Source of the DNA: Coprobacillaceae bacterium UN01-12pH3A
GTDB taxonomy: Bacteria; Bacillota_I; Bacilli_A; Erysipelotrichales; Coprobacillaceae
Reading direction: 5' to 3'
Length of the DNA stretch: 64,000 nucleotides
Assembly (NCBI GenBank): GCA_027676805.1
Contig: JAQENU010000005.1
Location: 202,475 to 266,474 of the forward strand
This document shows, in pieces, positions 16,993-25,225 of the stretch (position 1 is its first letter; each line of letters begins with the position of its first letter). The notes beneath the pieces were generated by a model, which made no database searches, was not told where the DNA came from, and worked only from the letters and a program-made list of their open reading frames with translations. Both the position numbers and the translations under genes were made by a program.

Positions 16993-17018
16993 AAAAATCT
17001 CCCTTCGTTTTTATATAA

Positions 17019-17032
17019 ACACTATATAGTGT
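17019..17032. promoter_or_regulatory. Perfect palindrome upstream of Ltp-repeat gene
   Basis: ACACTATATAGTGT, 14 bp, 27 nt before the Ltp-gene ATG, with a TATATA that could double as its -10. Likely an operator of the element. Confidence 0.5.
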
Positions 17033-17076
17033 GTTTATCGTAATAAGAAATAAAAAGATTGTTTAGAGTAATATCT

Positions 17077-17694
17077 CTATTCGTTTATAAGATTCTCTAA
17101 TCTAGTTTTCAATAACCTTAGCTGATCTTCATCAAGTGCCGTTATTCTTTCAACAATGCTACGTGTTAGTGGGTCTTTTGACAACTTATATAAATTTTCT
17201 TTTTGTAAGGCGTTAATATAACCTATCGCATAAGAATAACTTATATCTAATGCATCAAGGATATTTATTGCACTTCCTGCTGATAATAAACTTCCAATTT
17301 CCTCAAAAAGTAAATAATCAGCTAATGATATACCGGCTTTTTTGCAACATCTTCTTTTAATAGCTTTTGTTCAATTCGGCTGTTTTTACATAACATTGAT
17401 AATATATTCAACGATGCATCACAGTGTTTTATTAAATTACTTAACATATTAATTTGTTCGGTTGTCTTAGACTCTACATGATTTTTATCCCATCCCATTA
17501 GGTATGCAGGAGTCACATTTAATATTGGAGCTAATGTTTCAATAACATCTAAAGGGATTTTTTTGTAGTTCCAGTTGCATATCTTTGCAGAGCTGATTTG
17601 AAATACCACTTCTTTTTTCTAGTTCAGCATAGGAATAACCACTGTTATGTATTGCTTGGAGTAACCGTATAGTTATTTTTTCAGTTTCACTCAT
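17077..17694 (-). pseudogene. XRE/CI-like phage repressor, three frameshifts
   Basis: Starts at ATG 17694 (MSETEKITIRLLQAIHNSGY) with an XRE helix-turn-helix. Restoring one A in each of three A-runs gives one continuous frame of about 205 codons: the first is after SGIS (near 17598), the second is the A-run before IPLDVIETL (near 17555), and the third is after EDVA (near 17340). The joined protein has SYAELEKRSGIS as HTH helix 2-3 and TPAYLMGW as the usual post-HTH motif. It ends KTRLENLINE at 17077. All three lesions are single-base losses in homopolymers. No other long gene in the window shows them, so decay is likelier than general sequencing error, but an assembly artefact is possible. 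Confidence 0.85.
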
Positions 17695-17703
17695 AATTTC
17701 ACC

Positions 17704-17716
17704 TACTTTTCAAGTA
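17704..17716. promoter_or_regulatory. Small inverted repeat before XRE pseudogene
   Basis: TACTT-TTC-AAGTA, 10 nt upstream of the repressor start; candidate autoregulatory operator. Confidence 0.35.
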
Positions 17717-17815
17717 CGTTATATTATTTGTGTCCCATTTTTGCAGCGATTTTTATTAAATAGATATAGAAAATAATGGAATTGTCTCATAAACGGGATG
17801 GAAACGTATGCAGGT

Positions 17816-18196
17816 TCAAAAATAATAAAAGAAAGGAGCAATAACAACGCCGCCTAACATATTTTCTCCTCTGTATTCCCCGTTAACATATCCTGTAATA
17901 CGGACATAATCCCCTGAAGCTAAATCCTCATTCCCGGTTTTACGAACGGAAACAACCGTATTGTTTTCAATTTTAACAGGATCCTGCCACATTTGAAAAG
18001 CAATGATATCACCATCTGCTTCCGGAGTAGAAAATATTTCTCCGGTCAGGGTAACATACTTGTGCTTAAACTTTTTTGGAGTTGTGTATAAATCACTGAT
18101 TTGTGATTCATCAATAAACTCTTTTTCTTTTGAGGCTGTCTTTTCTGATGATCCACATCTGGATAACGTAATGGTCAGCAGTACTGCCATCATCAT
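17816..18196 (-). CDS. Lipoprotein with OB-fold-like domain
   Basis: 126 residues. The N-terminal lipobox is LSRC at about 11-14, with Cys14 lipidated in the predicted mature protein. The remainder is a small beta domain (YVTLTGEIF...FQMWQDP...SGDYVRITGYVNGEYRGENMLGG) of the tRNA_anti-like/OB type seen in secreted Firmicutes lipoproteins. The C-terminus (APFFYYF) is abrupt and may be cut short by an old frameshift. GGGAGG stands 7 nt before ATG 18196. It lies between the decayed element and tRNA-Glu, so it may be element cargo or host gene. Function unknown. Confidence 0.75.
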   Translation of the reverse strand: MMMAVLLTITLSRCGSSEKTASKEKEFIDESQISDLYTTPKKFKHKYVTLTGEIFSTPEADGDIIAFQMWQDPVKIENNTVVSVRKTGNEDLASGDYVRITGYVNGEYRGENMLGGVVIAPFFYYF

Positions 18197-18353
18197 TTTT
18201 TTCCTCCCTAATATAATTTATATAAACATAAGGCAATCATGTTTACACCCATTTAAGTCAGTCACCATTTCCTTCAAATAGATGACCCTTTCCTTATATA
18301 TAAATCTCTTTCTTACATTATACTATATTCTTTTAAGAGGAGAAATGCTTTAT

Positions 18354-18379
18354 TAAAAAAACCAATCTTTTTTGATTGG
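18354..18379 (-). terminator. Terminator of tRNA-Glu transcript
   Basis: On the minus strand GCCAATC, A6 loop, GATTGG, then seven T. Confidence 0.8.
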
Positions 18380-18396
18380 CTTACAACGACTATTAA

Positions 18397-18472
18397 TGGT
18401 AGCCTGTAGGGGGCTCGAACCCCTGCATGCTGGAATGAGAATCCAGTGTGTTAACCACTTCACCAACAGGCC
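18397..18472 (-). tRNA. tRNA-Glu (anticodon CTC)
   Basis: Minus-strand cloverleaf: acceptor GGCCTGT with ACAGGCT (G1-T72 wobble), anticodon stem CTGGA/TCCAG with loop TTCTCAT (anticodon CTC, 18437-18439), T arm AGGGG-TTCGAGC-CCCCT and encoded CCA. Followed by its own terminator. Confidence 0.95.
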
Positions 18473-18562
18473 ATCGTTCTTACATATTATAGCACTAAAA
18501 AAGAAAATGTGATAGATAAAATTAAAAAAATTCTATCGACTCTATTTTCTAAAAATAATCTC

Positions 18563-18571
18563 TGTTATAAT
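18563..18571 (+). promoter_or_regulatory. Extended -10 promoter of AIM24-family gene
   Basis: TGT-TATAAT, 30 nt before the start codon. Confidence 0.5.
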
Positions 18572-18600
18572 AAAGGTAGGACAAATAAAGGAGAGACATT

Positions 18601-19278
18601 ATGAAATACGAAATTATAGGAGGACAATTGCCGGTTGTCAGCTGTACCTTGAATCAAGGGGACAGTATTTTTACAGAATCCGGTGGAATGTGCTGGATGG
18701 ATGATGCGTTCGATATGGAAAGCAATACGCGTGGGGGATTATTAAAGGGATTAGGACGTGCTATGAGTGGTGAATCCATCTTTATGACAACCTATCATTG
18801 TAAAAAGGATGCATCAACAATTGCTTTTGGGTCATCATTTCCGGGATGTATCATGCCAGTCGATTTGCCGGCGGGGAAACGATTGATCCTGCAAAAGACT
18901 GCATTTTTGGCGGCGGAAAATACTGTCACTTTAGAAGCGCATCTGAATAAGAAAGTCAGCACCGGATTTTTTGGAGGAGAAGGGTTTGTTCTGCAAAGAA
19001 TCATCGGTCCCGGAATGGCCTTTTTGGAAATTGACGGCGATGTTGTTGAAAAGACATTAGCACCCGGAGAAACAATTAAAGTCGATCAGGGATATATCGC
19101 TGCGTTTGAGGATACTGTCAATTATGAAATTACAACAGTCAAAGGCTTAAAGAATAAGTTCTTATCAGGAGAAGGATTCTTCTTAGCGACATTAACCGGT
19201 CCCGGTAAAGTTTGGCTGCAGACGATGCCATTTAATGTTTTAGCGGGAAGAATTATCGATTTAGTACCGAAACGTTAG
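18601..19278 (+). CDS. AIM24/TIGR00266-family protein
   Basis: 225-residue soluble beta-helix-like protein of PF01987 (AIM24, TIGR00266). The sequence shows the family features: ESGGMCWM near 28, glycine-rich repeated strands (FFGGEGFVLQRIIGPG near 120-137, SGEGFFLATLTGPGKVWLQ near 190), and the ending NVLAGRIIDLVPKR. Bacterial members are abundant in Firmicutes but have no proved role; in mitochondria AIM24 affects inner-membrane organisation. RBS AGGAGAG; single gene with its own promoter and terminator. Confidence 0.88.
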   Translation: MKYEIIGGQLPVVSCTLNQGDSIFTESGGMCWMDDAFDMESNTRGGLLKGLGRAMSGESIFMTTYHCKKDASTIAFGSSFPGCIMPVDLPAGKRLILQKTAFLAAENTVTLEAHLNKKVSTGFFGGEGFVLQRIIGPGMAFLEIDGDVVEKTLAPGETIKVDQGYIAAFEDTVNYEITTVKGLKNKFLSGEGFFLATLTGPGKVWLQTMPFNVLAGRIIDLVPKR

Positions 19279-19281
19279 AAG

Positions 19282-19307
19282 CGCCTATTTAATTAGGCGT
19301 TTTTTTA
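19282..19307 (+). terminator. Terminator after AIM24 gene
   Basis: CGCCTA, loop TTTAAT, TAGGCG, then T8. Confidence 0.9.
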
Positions 19308-19408
19308 TTGATAAAATAAGGAATATAAAAGAAATTGTAAAAAAAATGTTGGTAAGATCAAGCATATTCGTTATTTCCTTTCATAGATATAACTAGGAGG
19401 GTTAGACA

Positions 19409-21961
19409 ATGGATTATAGAAAAACAATTAAAGAAATCTACGAAGAATATAAAGTAGATCCAAAGCTAGGACTAACGTCCCAGCAAGTCAAAGAACGTAT
19501 CGAATTGTATGGTCAAAACATTTTAGAAAAAGAAAAAAAGAAAAGTCTAATCAAAATGTTTGTAGAACAATTCAAAGATCCAATGGTGGTTATATTAATC
19601 GTTGGTGCTGTGATGTCTGTTGTTTTAGGGGAATTGATTGATGCTTCGATTATTTTATTCGTGCTTATTTTAAACGCGTTTATTGGAGTATTCCAAGAAT
19701 CTAAAGCAGAAAAGTCATTGGAAGCTTTGGAAAAATTAAATTCACCGATCGTTCAGGTATTAAGAGACGGACATGTCGGCAGCATTGATTATCAAGATTT
19801 AACTATCGGTGATCTTGTTTTTTTAAGTTCGGGATCTTTTGTGCCGGCAGATTTAAGATTGGTAGAATGCGAACAGCTGGAAATTGATGAATCTATGCTG
19901 ACAGGGGAAAATGAGCCGGTAAAAAAGCAGGCAGAATTTGTCAGCTATCAAGAATTGCCGATCATGGAACAAAAAAACATGGCATTCATGTCAACCTATG
20001 TAACGAAAGGAAAAGCAGTGGGACTGGTTACTGCCATTGCTAAGCAGAGTGAAGTAGGGCATATTGCTAAGCTGTTAACCGATCAAAAAACAGAAAACAG
20101 TCCTTTGCAAATTAAGTTGGCACAGTTATCGAAGTTATTGGGAATGCTAACTGTTGGGTTATGCGGTCTGATGTTTATCATTGGACTTATTCAGGGAAAG
20201 AATTTATTTGATATGCTGCTTTTAGCGATTTCTTTAGCGGTTGCAGCTATTCCTGAGGGATTGCCGGCAATCGTCAGCATCACATTAGCCTTTAGTGTTC
20301 AGGCAATGTCGAAGCATCATGCAATCGTACGTAAATTAGGCGGTGTTGAAACATTAGGGTCAGTGAGTGTCATCTGCAGTGATAAGACCGGTACATTGAC
20401 ACAAAATCGAATGAGTGTAGTTGGCACTTATCCCAGTAATGTTCCTGTTCATATGTATGAATGTATGAGTCTTTGTCATGATGTCAGCTTTGGCGATGAC
20501 CGCATGTTTGGCGATCCGATGGAGCTGGCTTTAGTGACCTTTGCAATGAAGGCGGGTTATGACCCTATCGCAATGAAAAAAGAGTATCATAAGATTTCTG
20601 AAGTTCCTTTTGAAAGCAAAACAAAAAAAATGCAGGTCACCTATCAAATGGGCAGCAGACGCTATTTGTTTGAAAAAGGGGCTATCGATGTTTTATTAAA
20701 GGAATGTCAGAGCGAATACCGAGACGGACGCATAGAACCATTGTCATCGATTCGCAAAGAGACTTTGCAAAAGGAAGCCAATAATTTAGCGAATCAGGCT
20801 CTGCGAGTACTTGCGTTTGCTTATAAAGAAAACAATGGATTAAATAATGAACCATTGATTTTCTTAGGGTATGTCGGTTTGATGGATCCACCAAGAAAAG
20901 GAGTAAAAGAAGCGATTGAAACTTGTCATAAGGCATCGATTAAAGTCGCTATGATTACCGGTGATCATCCGAATACTGCTTTAGCGATAGCAAGACAGCT
21001 GAATATTACACAAAACCCAAATTCTGTATTAACCGGAAATGAGATTGAGAAGATGGGGGATGAAGAATTAAAGCGACAGGTAAAAACGCATCAGATCTTT
21101 GCCCGTGTATCCCCAACACATAAAGTAAGAATTGTTGAAGCGTATCAGCGTAATGGAGAAGTGGTTTCGATGAGCGGTGATGGAGTCAATGATGCACCGG
21201 CACTGAAAAAGGCAGATGTCGGGATTGCGATGGGAGAAAGCGGAAGCGATGTTGCCAAGCAAGCCAGTGATTTAGTGCTGACCGATGATCATTTTGCCAG
21301 TATTGTATCGGCAATTGAAGAAGGCCGTAACATTTATCTTAATATTAAAAAAGCGATTTTATATTTGTTGTCATGTAATATTGGAGAGATGATGGCATTG
21401 ATTTTATCTGTAATCCTGATGCCGCACACCAATGCTTTAATGTCTGCTGTTCAGATCTTATGGGTAAATCTAGTTACAGATGCTTTACCTGCTTTGGCAT
21501 ACAGTTTAGAACCCGAAGATCCTTATATCATGAATGAAGTGCCAAGAAAAAAAGATGAATCTGTCTTTAGTCATGGCGGTGGGATTTTTACCTTAATGAA
21601 TGGACTTCTGATCGGAACGATCACGTTAGTTGCCTATCGTTATGGATTGAATATTTCCCATGCTTACGGTCAGACAATGGCATTTATGGTTTTATCTATT
21701 TCACAGTTAATTCATGCGCTAAATTTAAGAAGCATGAATCATTCAATCTTTAAGATTGGCATCTTTAAAAATAAATATCTACTGGCAACCTGTGTATTAA
21801 GCATTGCTTTACAGATCAGTGTTACGATTTTTCCGTTCTTTAAGATCTTGCTGAAAACAGTTAGCCTGTCAATGAATGCATGGATTATTATTTTCTTACT
21901 TTCTTCTTTAACCTTAGTATTAAATGAAATCAGTAAATTGTTTTACAAAGAAGAAAACTAA
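19409..21961 (+). CDS. P-type Ca2+-transporting ATPase (P2A)
   Basis: 850-residue cation-pumping ATPase of the cytoplasmic membrane. Domains in order: N-terminal cation ATPase domain (about 1-60), actuator loop with LTGENEPV near 168, M4 motif PEGLP (ion-binding, in AIPEGLPAIV), phosphorylation motif CSDKTGTLT with the catalytic Asp, nucleotide domain, hinge GDGVNDAPAL near 595, and four further C-terminal helices. PEGLP with SERCA-like layout indicates Ca2+ export. Strong AGGAGGG RBS. It ends 55 nt before the acetyltransferase gene, which has its own promoter. No regulator is adjacent. Confidence 0.94.
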   Translation: MDYRKTIKEIYEEYKVDPKLGLTSQQVKERIELYGQNILEKEKKKSLIKMFVEQFKDPMVVILIVGAVMSVVLGELIDASIILFVLILNAFIGVFQESKAEKSLEALEKLNSPIVQVLRDGHVGSIDYQDLTIGDLVFLSSGSFVPADLRLVECEQLEIDESMLTGENEPVKKQAEFVSYQELPIMEQKNMAFMSTYVTKGKAVGLVTAIAKQSEVGHIAKLLTDQKTENSPLQIKLAQLSKLLGMLTVGLCGLMFIIGLIQGKNLFDMLLLAISLAVAAIPEGLPAIVSITLAFSVQAMSKHHAIVRKLGGVETLGSVSVICSDKTGTLTQNRMSVVGTYPSNVPVHMYECMSLCHDVSFGDDRMFGDPMELALVTFAMKAGYDPIAMKKEYHKISEVPFESKTKKMQVTYQMGSRRYLFEKGAIDVLLKECQSEYRDGRIEPLSSIRKETLQKEANNLANQALRVLAFAYKENNGLNNEPLIFLGYVGLMDPPRKGVKEAIETCHKASIKVAMITGDHPNTALAIARQLNITQNPNSVLTGNEIEKMGDEELKRQVKTHQIFARVSPTHKVRIVEAYQRNGEVVSMSGDGVNDAPALKKADVGIAMGESGSDVAKQASDLVLTDDHFASIVSAIEEGRNIYLNIKKAILYLLSCNIGEMMALILSVILMPHTNALMSAVQILWVNLVTDALPALAYSLEPEDPYIMNEVPRKKDESVFSHGGGIFTLMNGLLIGTITLVAYRYGLNISHAYGQTMAFMVLSISQLIHALNLRSMNHSIFKIGIFKNKYLLATCVLSIALQISVTIFPFFKILLKTVSLSMNAWIIIFLLSSLTLVLNEISKLFYKEEN

Positions 21962-21990
21962 TTGCGAAGCAGCTGAGGAATTGTTATGAT
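21962..21990 (+). promoter_or_regulatory. Promoter of GNAT gene
   Basis: TTGCGA (21962-21967), 17-nt spacer, TATGAT (21985-21990) with TG extension. An upstream in-frame ATG at 21986 falls inside this -10, supporting ATG 22016 as start. Confidence 0.6.
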
Positions 21991-22015
21991 AAAGACAGTT
22001 GCAGGGAGGGCTAAC

Positions 22016-22498
22016 ATGATAATTCGATCAGCAAAACCAGAGGATTTAGAAGAGATTGCCGATATTGAAAGCTGCTGTTTTCCTAAGGCAGAAGCTGCGT
22101 CTAAAGAGGCTTTAAAGGAACGTATTGAAGCGTTTAAAGACTGTTTCTTTGTCGCAGAAATAGAAGAAAAAATAGTAGGTTTTATCAATGGCTGTATCAG
22201 TAATGAGGATACGATTCAAGATGAAGCTTATGAAAGCATCTGCTATCATGATCCATGCGGAAAATATCAAATGGTCTTTGGCTTAGATGTACTGCCGGGC
22301 TACCAACATCAAGGAATTGCACAGCAGCTGATGAACCATTTTATCAAGACCGCTAAGAACCGTGGACAGATCGGTATCGTACTAACATGTAAGGAATACC
22401 TTATCGGTTTTTATGAACAGTTTGGCTTTGTGAATGAAGGAAAATCAGCTTCCACACATGGCTTTGTCACATGGTATGATATGCGTTTATTATTTTAA
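22016..22498 (+). CDS. GNAT-family N-acetyltransferase
   Basis: 160 residues. The GNAT acetyl-CoA motif A appears as GLDVLPGYQHQGIAQQLMNHF (R/Q-x-x-G-x-A form) at about 92-112, followed by VLTCKEYLIGFYEQFGFVNEG, the usual motif B with a Tyr near 138. The arrangement resembles arylalkylamine-type acetyltransferases (YkkB/AANAT-like). Start ATG 22016 is set by GGGAGG 7 nt upstream. Acceptor substrate unknown. It is monocistronic, ending in the terminator at 22499-22519. Confidence 0.88.
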   Translation: MIIRSAKPEDLEEIADIESCCFPKAEAASKEALKERIEAFKDCFFVAEIEEKIVGFINGCISNEDTIQDEAYESICYHDPCGKYQMVFGLDVLPGYQHQGIAQQLMNHFIKTAKNRGQIGIVLTCKEYLIGFYEQFGFVNEGKSASTHGFVTWYDMRLLF

Positions 22499-22519
22499 GC
22501 ACCAGCGAGGTGCTTTTTT
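22497..22519 (+). terminator. Terminator after GNAT gene
   Basis: AAGCACC, loop AGCGA, GGTGCTT, then T-run. Confidence 0.85.
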
Positions 22520-22569
22520 ATTAAAATGACTTTATAGAAAGCTTGTGTTAAAATAGAAATGAGTAAATA

Positions 22570-22584
22570 CAGCTAATTTAGCTG
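22570..22584. repeat. Perfect palindrome in intergenic region
   Basis: CAGCTAA-T-TTAGCTG (7-bp arms). It lies between the GNAT terminator and the spore-coat terminator with no gene attached on either strand. Confidence 0.5.
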
Positions 22585-22610
22585 AACTGCTATGAATACG
22601 GAGGGTTATA

Positions 22611-22638
22611 ATAAAAAGAGCCGTAAGGCTCTTAAAAC
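22611..22638 (-). terminator. Terminator of spore-coat operon
   Basis: Minus strand AAGAGCC-TTAC-GGCTCTT followed by TTTATT. Confidence 0.8.
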
Positions 22639-22643
22639 AAGAA

Positions 22644-22952
22644 TTATAATTGCGTTTCTTTGCCAGAATATTCTTGATAAACCTTTTGTACTTTTTCAGG
22701 GGTTTGCTTTTCAAGCTTATACCATCCTTTTGAGTACATTAAATCAAAAACTTCTCTTTGAGAACAGTAGGTTTCTTTTTGAATTTCGATCAGTTTTTTC
22801 TGTAATTCTAAATGTGAACATTCAATAATGAAAGTTGTGTAGTCACTTAAAAGTGATTTTAAAGATAATAGGACATCATCGATTTTGTCATAGTCATTAA
22901 AAGCATTTTCATTAGGAAGAATTGGCTGTTTTGGTGGGTTTAAATTATCCAT
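22644..22952 (-). CDS. CotF-like spore coat protein
   Basis: 102 residues with the Coat_F (PF07875) pattern. Helix one is DKIDDVLLSLKSLLSDYTTF, then ECSHLELQKKLIEI, then the QREVFDLMYSKGWY motif near 72-85. Proteins of this family belong to the outer layers of Bacillus and Clostridium spores. The start overlaps the upstream gene by 8 nt (ATGGATAA), so they are coupled. Its presence argues that the organism sporulates, or did recently. Confidence 0.82.
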   Translation of the reverse strand: MDNLNPPKQPILPNENAFNDYDKIDDVLLSLKSLLSDYTTFIIECSHLELQKKLIEIQKETYCSQREVFDLMYSKGWYKLEKQTPEKVQKVYQEYSGKETQL

Positions 22953-23145
22953 TTAGACACTCCAATAATTTTGAATAATGTGTTTTTAACATACTATGTA
23001 ATCGATCTAATGTCATTTGAATATCTTTGTCCTCTACACTTTCTTTATAACTTTTCACTTTTTTAGATAATACCAGAATAGTATTTAACTGATCGTCGAA
23101 AGAACCGCTGTCTTTAGTTGAAATCATTTTTGGTGGCTGGTTCAT
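22945..23145 (-). CDS. Small companion spore-coat protein
   Basis: 66 residues starting MNQPPKMISTKD, then two helices (DDQLNTILVLSKKVKSY, DIQMTLDRLHSMLKTHY). The N-terminal P-K-M-I-S-T-K-D box and small alpha-hairpin are typical of the short partner that precedes CotF-like genes in Firmicutes. Start 23145 follows GGAGGA by 7 nt; a longer in-frame extension upstream has no Shine-Dalgarno. First gene of a two-gene operon, presumably sporulation-controlled, although I see no convincing sigma-K or sigma-E promoter. Confidence 0.72.
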   Translation of the reverse strand: MNQPPKMISTKDSGSFDDQLNTILVLSKKVKSYKESVEDKDIQMTLDRLHSMLKTHYSKLLECLNG

Positions 23146-23238
23146 TATAATTCCTCCTTCATCAATAGTATGGTTGAAGGAAGCCATCTTATTTATATTT
23201 TTTAAAATTTAATATACGAGCACAGCAAAGGAGAAAAG

Positions 23239-23550
23239 ATGAAATTAGTAAGAGACAATATTCCTAAAATTATTGCGAGTCAGAATAAAAAAGCAGTCTT
23301 TTCAGTGATGAATGACGAAGAATATTATCAGGCTTTATTAATGAAGCTGACAGAAGAAACCAATGAATTTTTAGAGGATCAAAATGAAGAAGAACTTTGT
23401 GATATCTTGGAAGTGGTCTATGCACTAGCGGAAACAATGAATATTTCAATCACTCAACTAGAGCAGATACGTAAAGAAAAAAGGGAAAGAAACGGTGGCT
23501 TTAAAAAGCAAATTAGATTAGAAAGGATTTTGGAAAACAGCGATGAATAA
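23239..23550 (+). CDS. MazG-like/PRA-PH-like nucleotide pyrophosphohydrolase
   Basis: 103-residue all-alpha NTP-PPase-fold protein. The metal-binding ExxE...ExxD pattern is visible as KLTEETNEFLEDQNEEELCDILEVVYAL (about 37-64), preceded by the family start KLVRDNIPKII. Such small proteins are usually annotated phosphoribosyl-ATP pyrophosphohydrolase-like, but stand-alone copies away from histidine genes probably clean up nucleotide triphosphates. The stop overlaps the HAD gene start by 8 nt (ATGAATAA), giving a three-gene operon through acylphosphatase. Confidence 0.85.
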   Translation: MKLVRDNIPKIIASQNKKAVFSVMNDEEYYQALLMKLTEETNEFLEDQNEEELCDILEVVYALAETMNISITQLEQIRKEKRERNGGFKKQIRLERILENSDE

Positions 23551-24262
23551 GCCAAAAATGATTTTGTTTGATTATGGTCAGACATTAGTAGCGGAAAAAG
23601 AATTTAACGGCGTGAGAGGAACTGAGGCTGTTTTAAAACATGCCGTAAAAAATAAATATCATCTGTCTGCCGAAGAGCTTCAGGCTAGAGCCACCGATAT
23701 TAATAGGGAATTAGGGCGCTTTAGTTCACCGGACACCATGGTGGCGGAGGTACATAACCATTTTTACCAAAATTATTTTTATAAAGCCAATGGCATAGAG
23801 CTGTCTTTATCAAACAGTGAGATAGAAACATTATTTTGGGATCAGGCAGCCGAAGGAAAGCCGACAGAGGGTATTCAGGAGTTTTTAAATTATTTGCAAA
23901 AGCATCATATTCGTACCGGTGTTATCAGTAATATTGCTTATAGTCAAGAAGCTTTAGAAAAGCGTATATCTCGATTAATCCATCACCCGTTCGAGTTTAT
24001 TTTAGCGACGAGTGAATATGTTTTTCGCAAGCCCAATCCGCGTATATTTACTTTAGCACTGGAAATAGCCGAGCTTTCTCCAAAAGAAGTGTGGTATTGC
24101 GGGGATCATCCTTATTATGATGTTATTGGGGCAAAAAATGCTTCGTTGCAGCCTGTTTTATATCAGGGTGCGACTAAAAACAGCTATGAAAATGACGAAG
24201 GAGCAATCATTATTCAGCATTGGCAGGAACTGCAGGAGCTATTAGAATCTTTGAATGAATAA
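23543..24262 (+). CDS. HAD-superfamily hydrolase
   Basis: 239 residues. Motif I is DYGQT (Asp9), where Tyr-Gly-Gln replaces the common x-D-G-T. The second position after the nucleophile is therefore Gly, not the acid Asp, which is a notable substitution. Motif II is VISNIAYS near 131, the motif III lysine is in FRKPNPRIF near 157, and motif IV is YCGDHPYYDVIGAKNA near 191. A YjjG/phosphoglycolate phosphatase-like fold with a helical cap. The missing second Asp could lower phosphatase activity or indicate another role. Coupled to the MazG-like gene and followed by acyP. Confidence 0.85.
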   Translation: MNKPKMILFDYGQTLVAEKEFNGVRGTEAVLKHAVKNKYHLSAEELQARATDINRELGRFSSPDTMVAEVHNHFYQNYFYKANGIELSLSNSEIETLFWDQAAEGKPTEGIQEFLNYLQKHHIRTGVISNIAYSQEALEKRISRLIHHPFEFILATSEYVFRKPNPRIFTLALEIAELSPKEVWYCGDHPYYDVIGAKNASLQPVLYQGATKNSYENDEGAIIIQHWQELQELLESLNE

Positions 24263-24276
24263 AGGAGATGATTAGG

Positions 24277-24540
24277 ATGATAAGAAAACATATTTATTTT
24301 AGCGGCCATGTTCAAGGTGTTGGTTTTCGCTATACGGTCATTCAGCTGGCAAGACGCTTTCATCTTACTGGCTGGGTTAGAAATTTGTATGATGGCAGAG
24401 TGGAAATGGAAGTTCAAGGAAAGAGTGAGGAATATGAATGTCTGATGCTAGCCGTTAAAAATCAATTTGAAATCACTCAGATACAAATAAAAGAGTGTGA
24501 AATAAGACAGGATGAGAACGAATTTGATCTAAAATGGTAA
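24277..24540 (+). CDS. acyP: Acylphosphatase
   Basis: 87 residues, standard size. The active-site loop GHVQGVGFR (about 10-18) carries the phosphate-binding Arg18, and GWVRNLYDG (about 34-42) carries the catalytic Asn38. It hydrolyses carboxyl-phosphate bonds such as acetyl-phosphate or carbamoyl-phosphate in the cytosol. ATG 24277 is chosen over 24268 because AAAGGAG (24261-24267) abuts the latter. Third gene of the operon beginning at 23239. Confidence 0.93.
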   Translation: MIRKHIYFSGHVQGVGFRYTVIQLARRFHLTGWVRNLYDGRVEMEVQGKSEEYECLMLAVKNQFEITQIQIKECEIRQDENEFDLKW

Positions 24541-24542
24541 AG

Positions 24543-24567
24543 AAAAAAGCGCTCTTACTAAAGCGCT
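24543..24567 (-). terminator. Terminator of lipoprotein gene
   Basis: AGCGCT (24548-24553) / AGCGCT (24562-24567), with the T-run on the minus strand. Confidence 0.75.
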
Positions 24568-25129
24568 ATTGAGGATTAAAAGAATCATTTAATTCTTTAA
24601 CGGTATTTACTAGATTACCGCTGATTACATTTTGCAGATCCTGATTATCATCGACTACCCATTTTTTGTTTTCATCCTGATGCAAGCTTAATGTCAGTGT
24701 AGTAGTAAAATCCTTTTCTGCCGTATTGAATCCATCGATAAACATTTTCTGAACTTCCTGACTGATCGTTTCTTGATCTGTGCCAGCTAGAGATTCATTT
24801 AATGAATAGGCAAAAGCAGATGGAAACGTGGCTTTAAAGGCTTTGCCAAAGTCATAAGCTGTAAAGGTAACATCAACAGTAGCAGTGGAATCTGTAATTT
24901 TTTCATTGGCAATCGTATAAGAAAAATCACCGAGTTTCTTTATCAAATCATTGGGAATAGTAAAATCGCTTGTTCCGGTAAATTGATCTAAGACTTCCTG
25001 ACTAGCTTCGTTTACTTTCTCCTTTGCTTCTTTCAAATAAGTCTGTGCTGCTGTTGTAGGTGTGTCTTTTTTAGGGGAACAGCCAGTCCATAACCCCAAA
25101 CATAATAAACATATAAGTAACTTCTTCAT
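24566..25129 (-). CDS. Lipoprotein of unknown function
   Basis: 187 residues. Signal peptide with lipobox LWTGC (lipidated Cys near 17), then an acidic alpha+beta domain: a helix (TAAQTYLKEAKEKVNEASQ) followed by strands and the closing WVVDDNQDLQNVISG. The layout resembles DUF4878/DUF5105-like secreted lipoproteins (a cystatin-like NTF2 fold ending in a W-V-V-D motif), but the assignment is tentative. ATG 25129 is used; the in-frame upstream ATG lacks a Shine-Dalgarno. Single gene. Confidence 0.78.
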   Translation of the reverse strand: MKKLLICLLCLGLWTGCSPKKDTPTTAAQTYLKEAKEKVNEASQEVLDQFTGTSDFTIPNDLIKKLGDFSYTIANEKITDSTATVDVTFTAYDFGKAFKATFPSAFAYSLNESLAGTDQETISQEVQKMFIDGFNTAEKDFTTTLTLSLHQDENKKWVVDDNQDLQNVISGNLVNTVKELNDSFNPQ

Positions 25130-25225
25130 ATTTCTCCCTCTCAATCTTTATACTTTCATTCTAATAAAATCTATGCGATAGTTCAATCTTTATTGAAATA
25201 AGATAGGAAAATACATGGAAATAAA

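Noticed and set aside
22592..22828. 78-codon plus-strand frame
   Set aside because: Antisense to the CotF-like gene, begins inside that operon's terminator, no family pattern.
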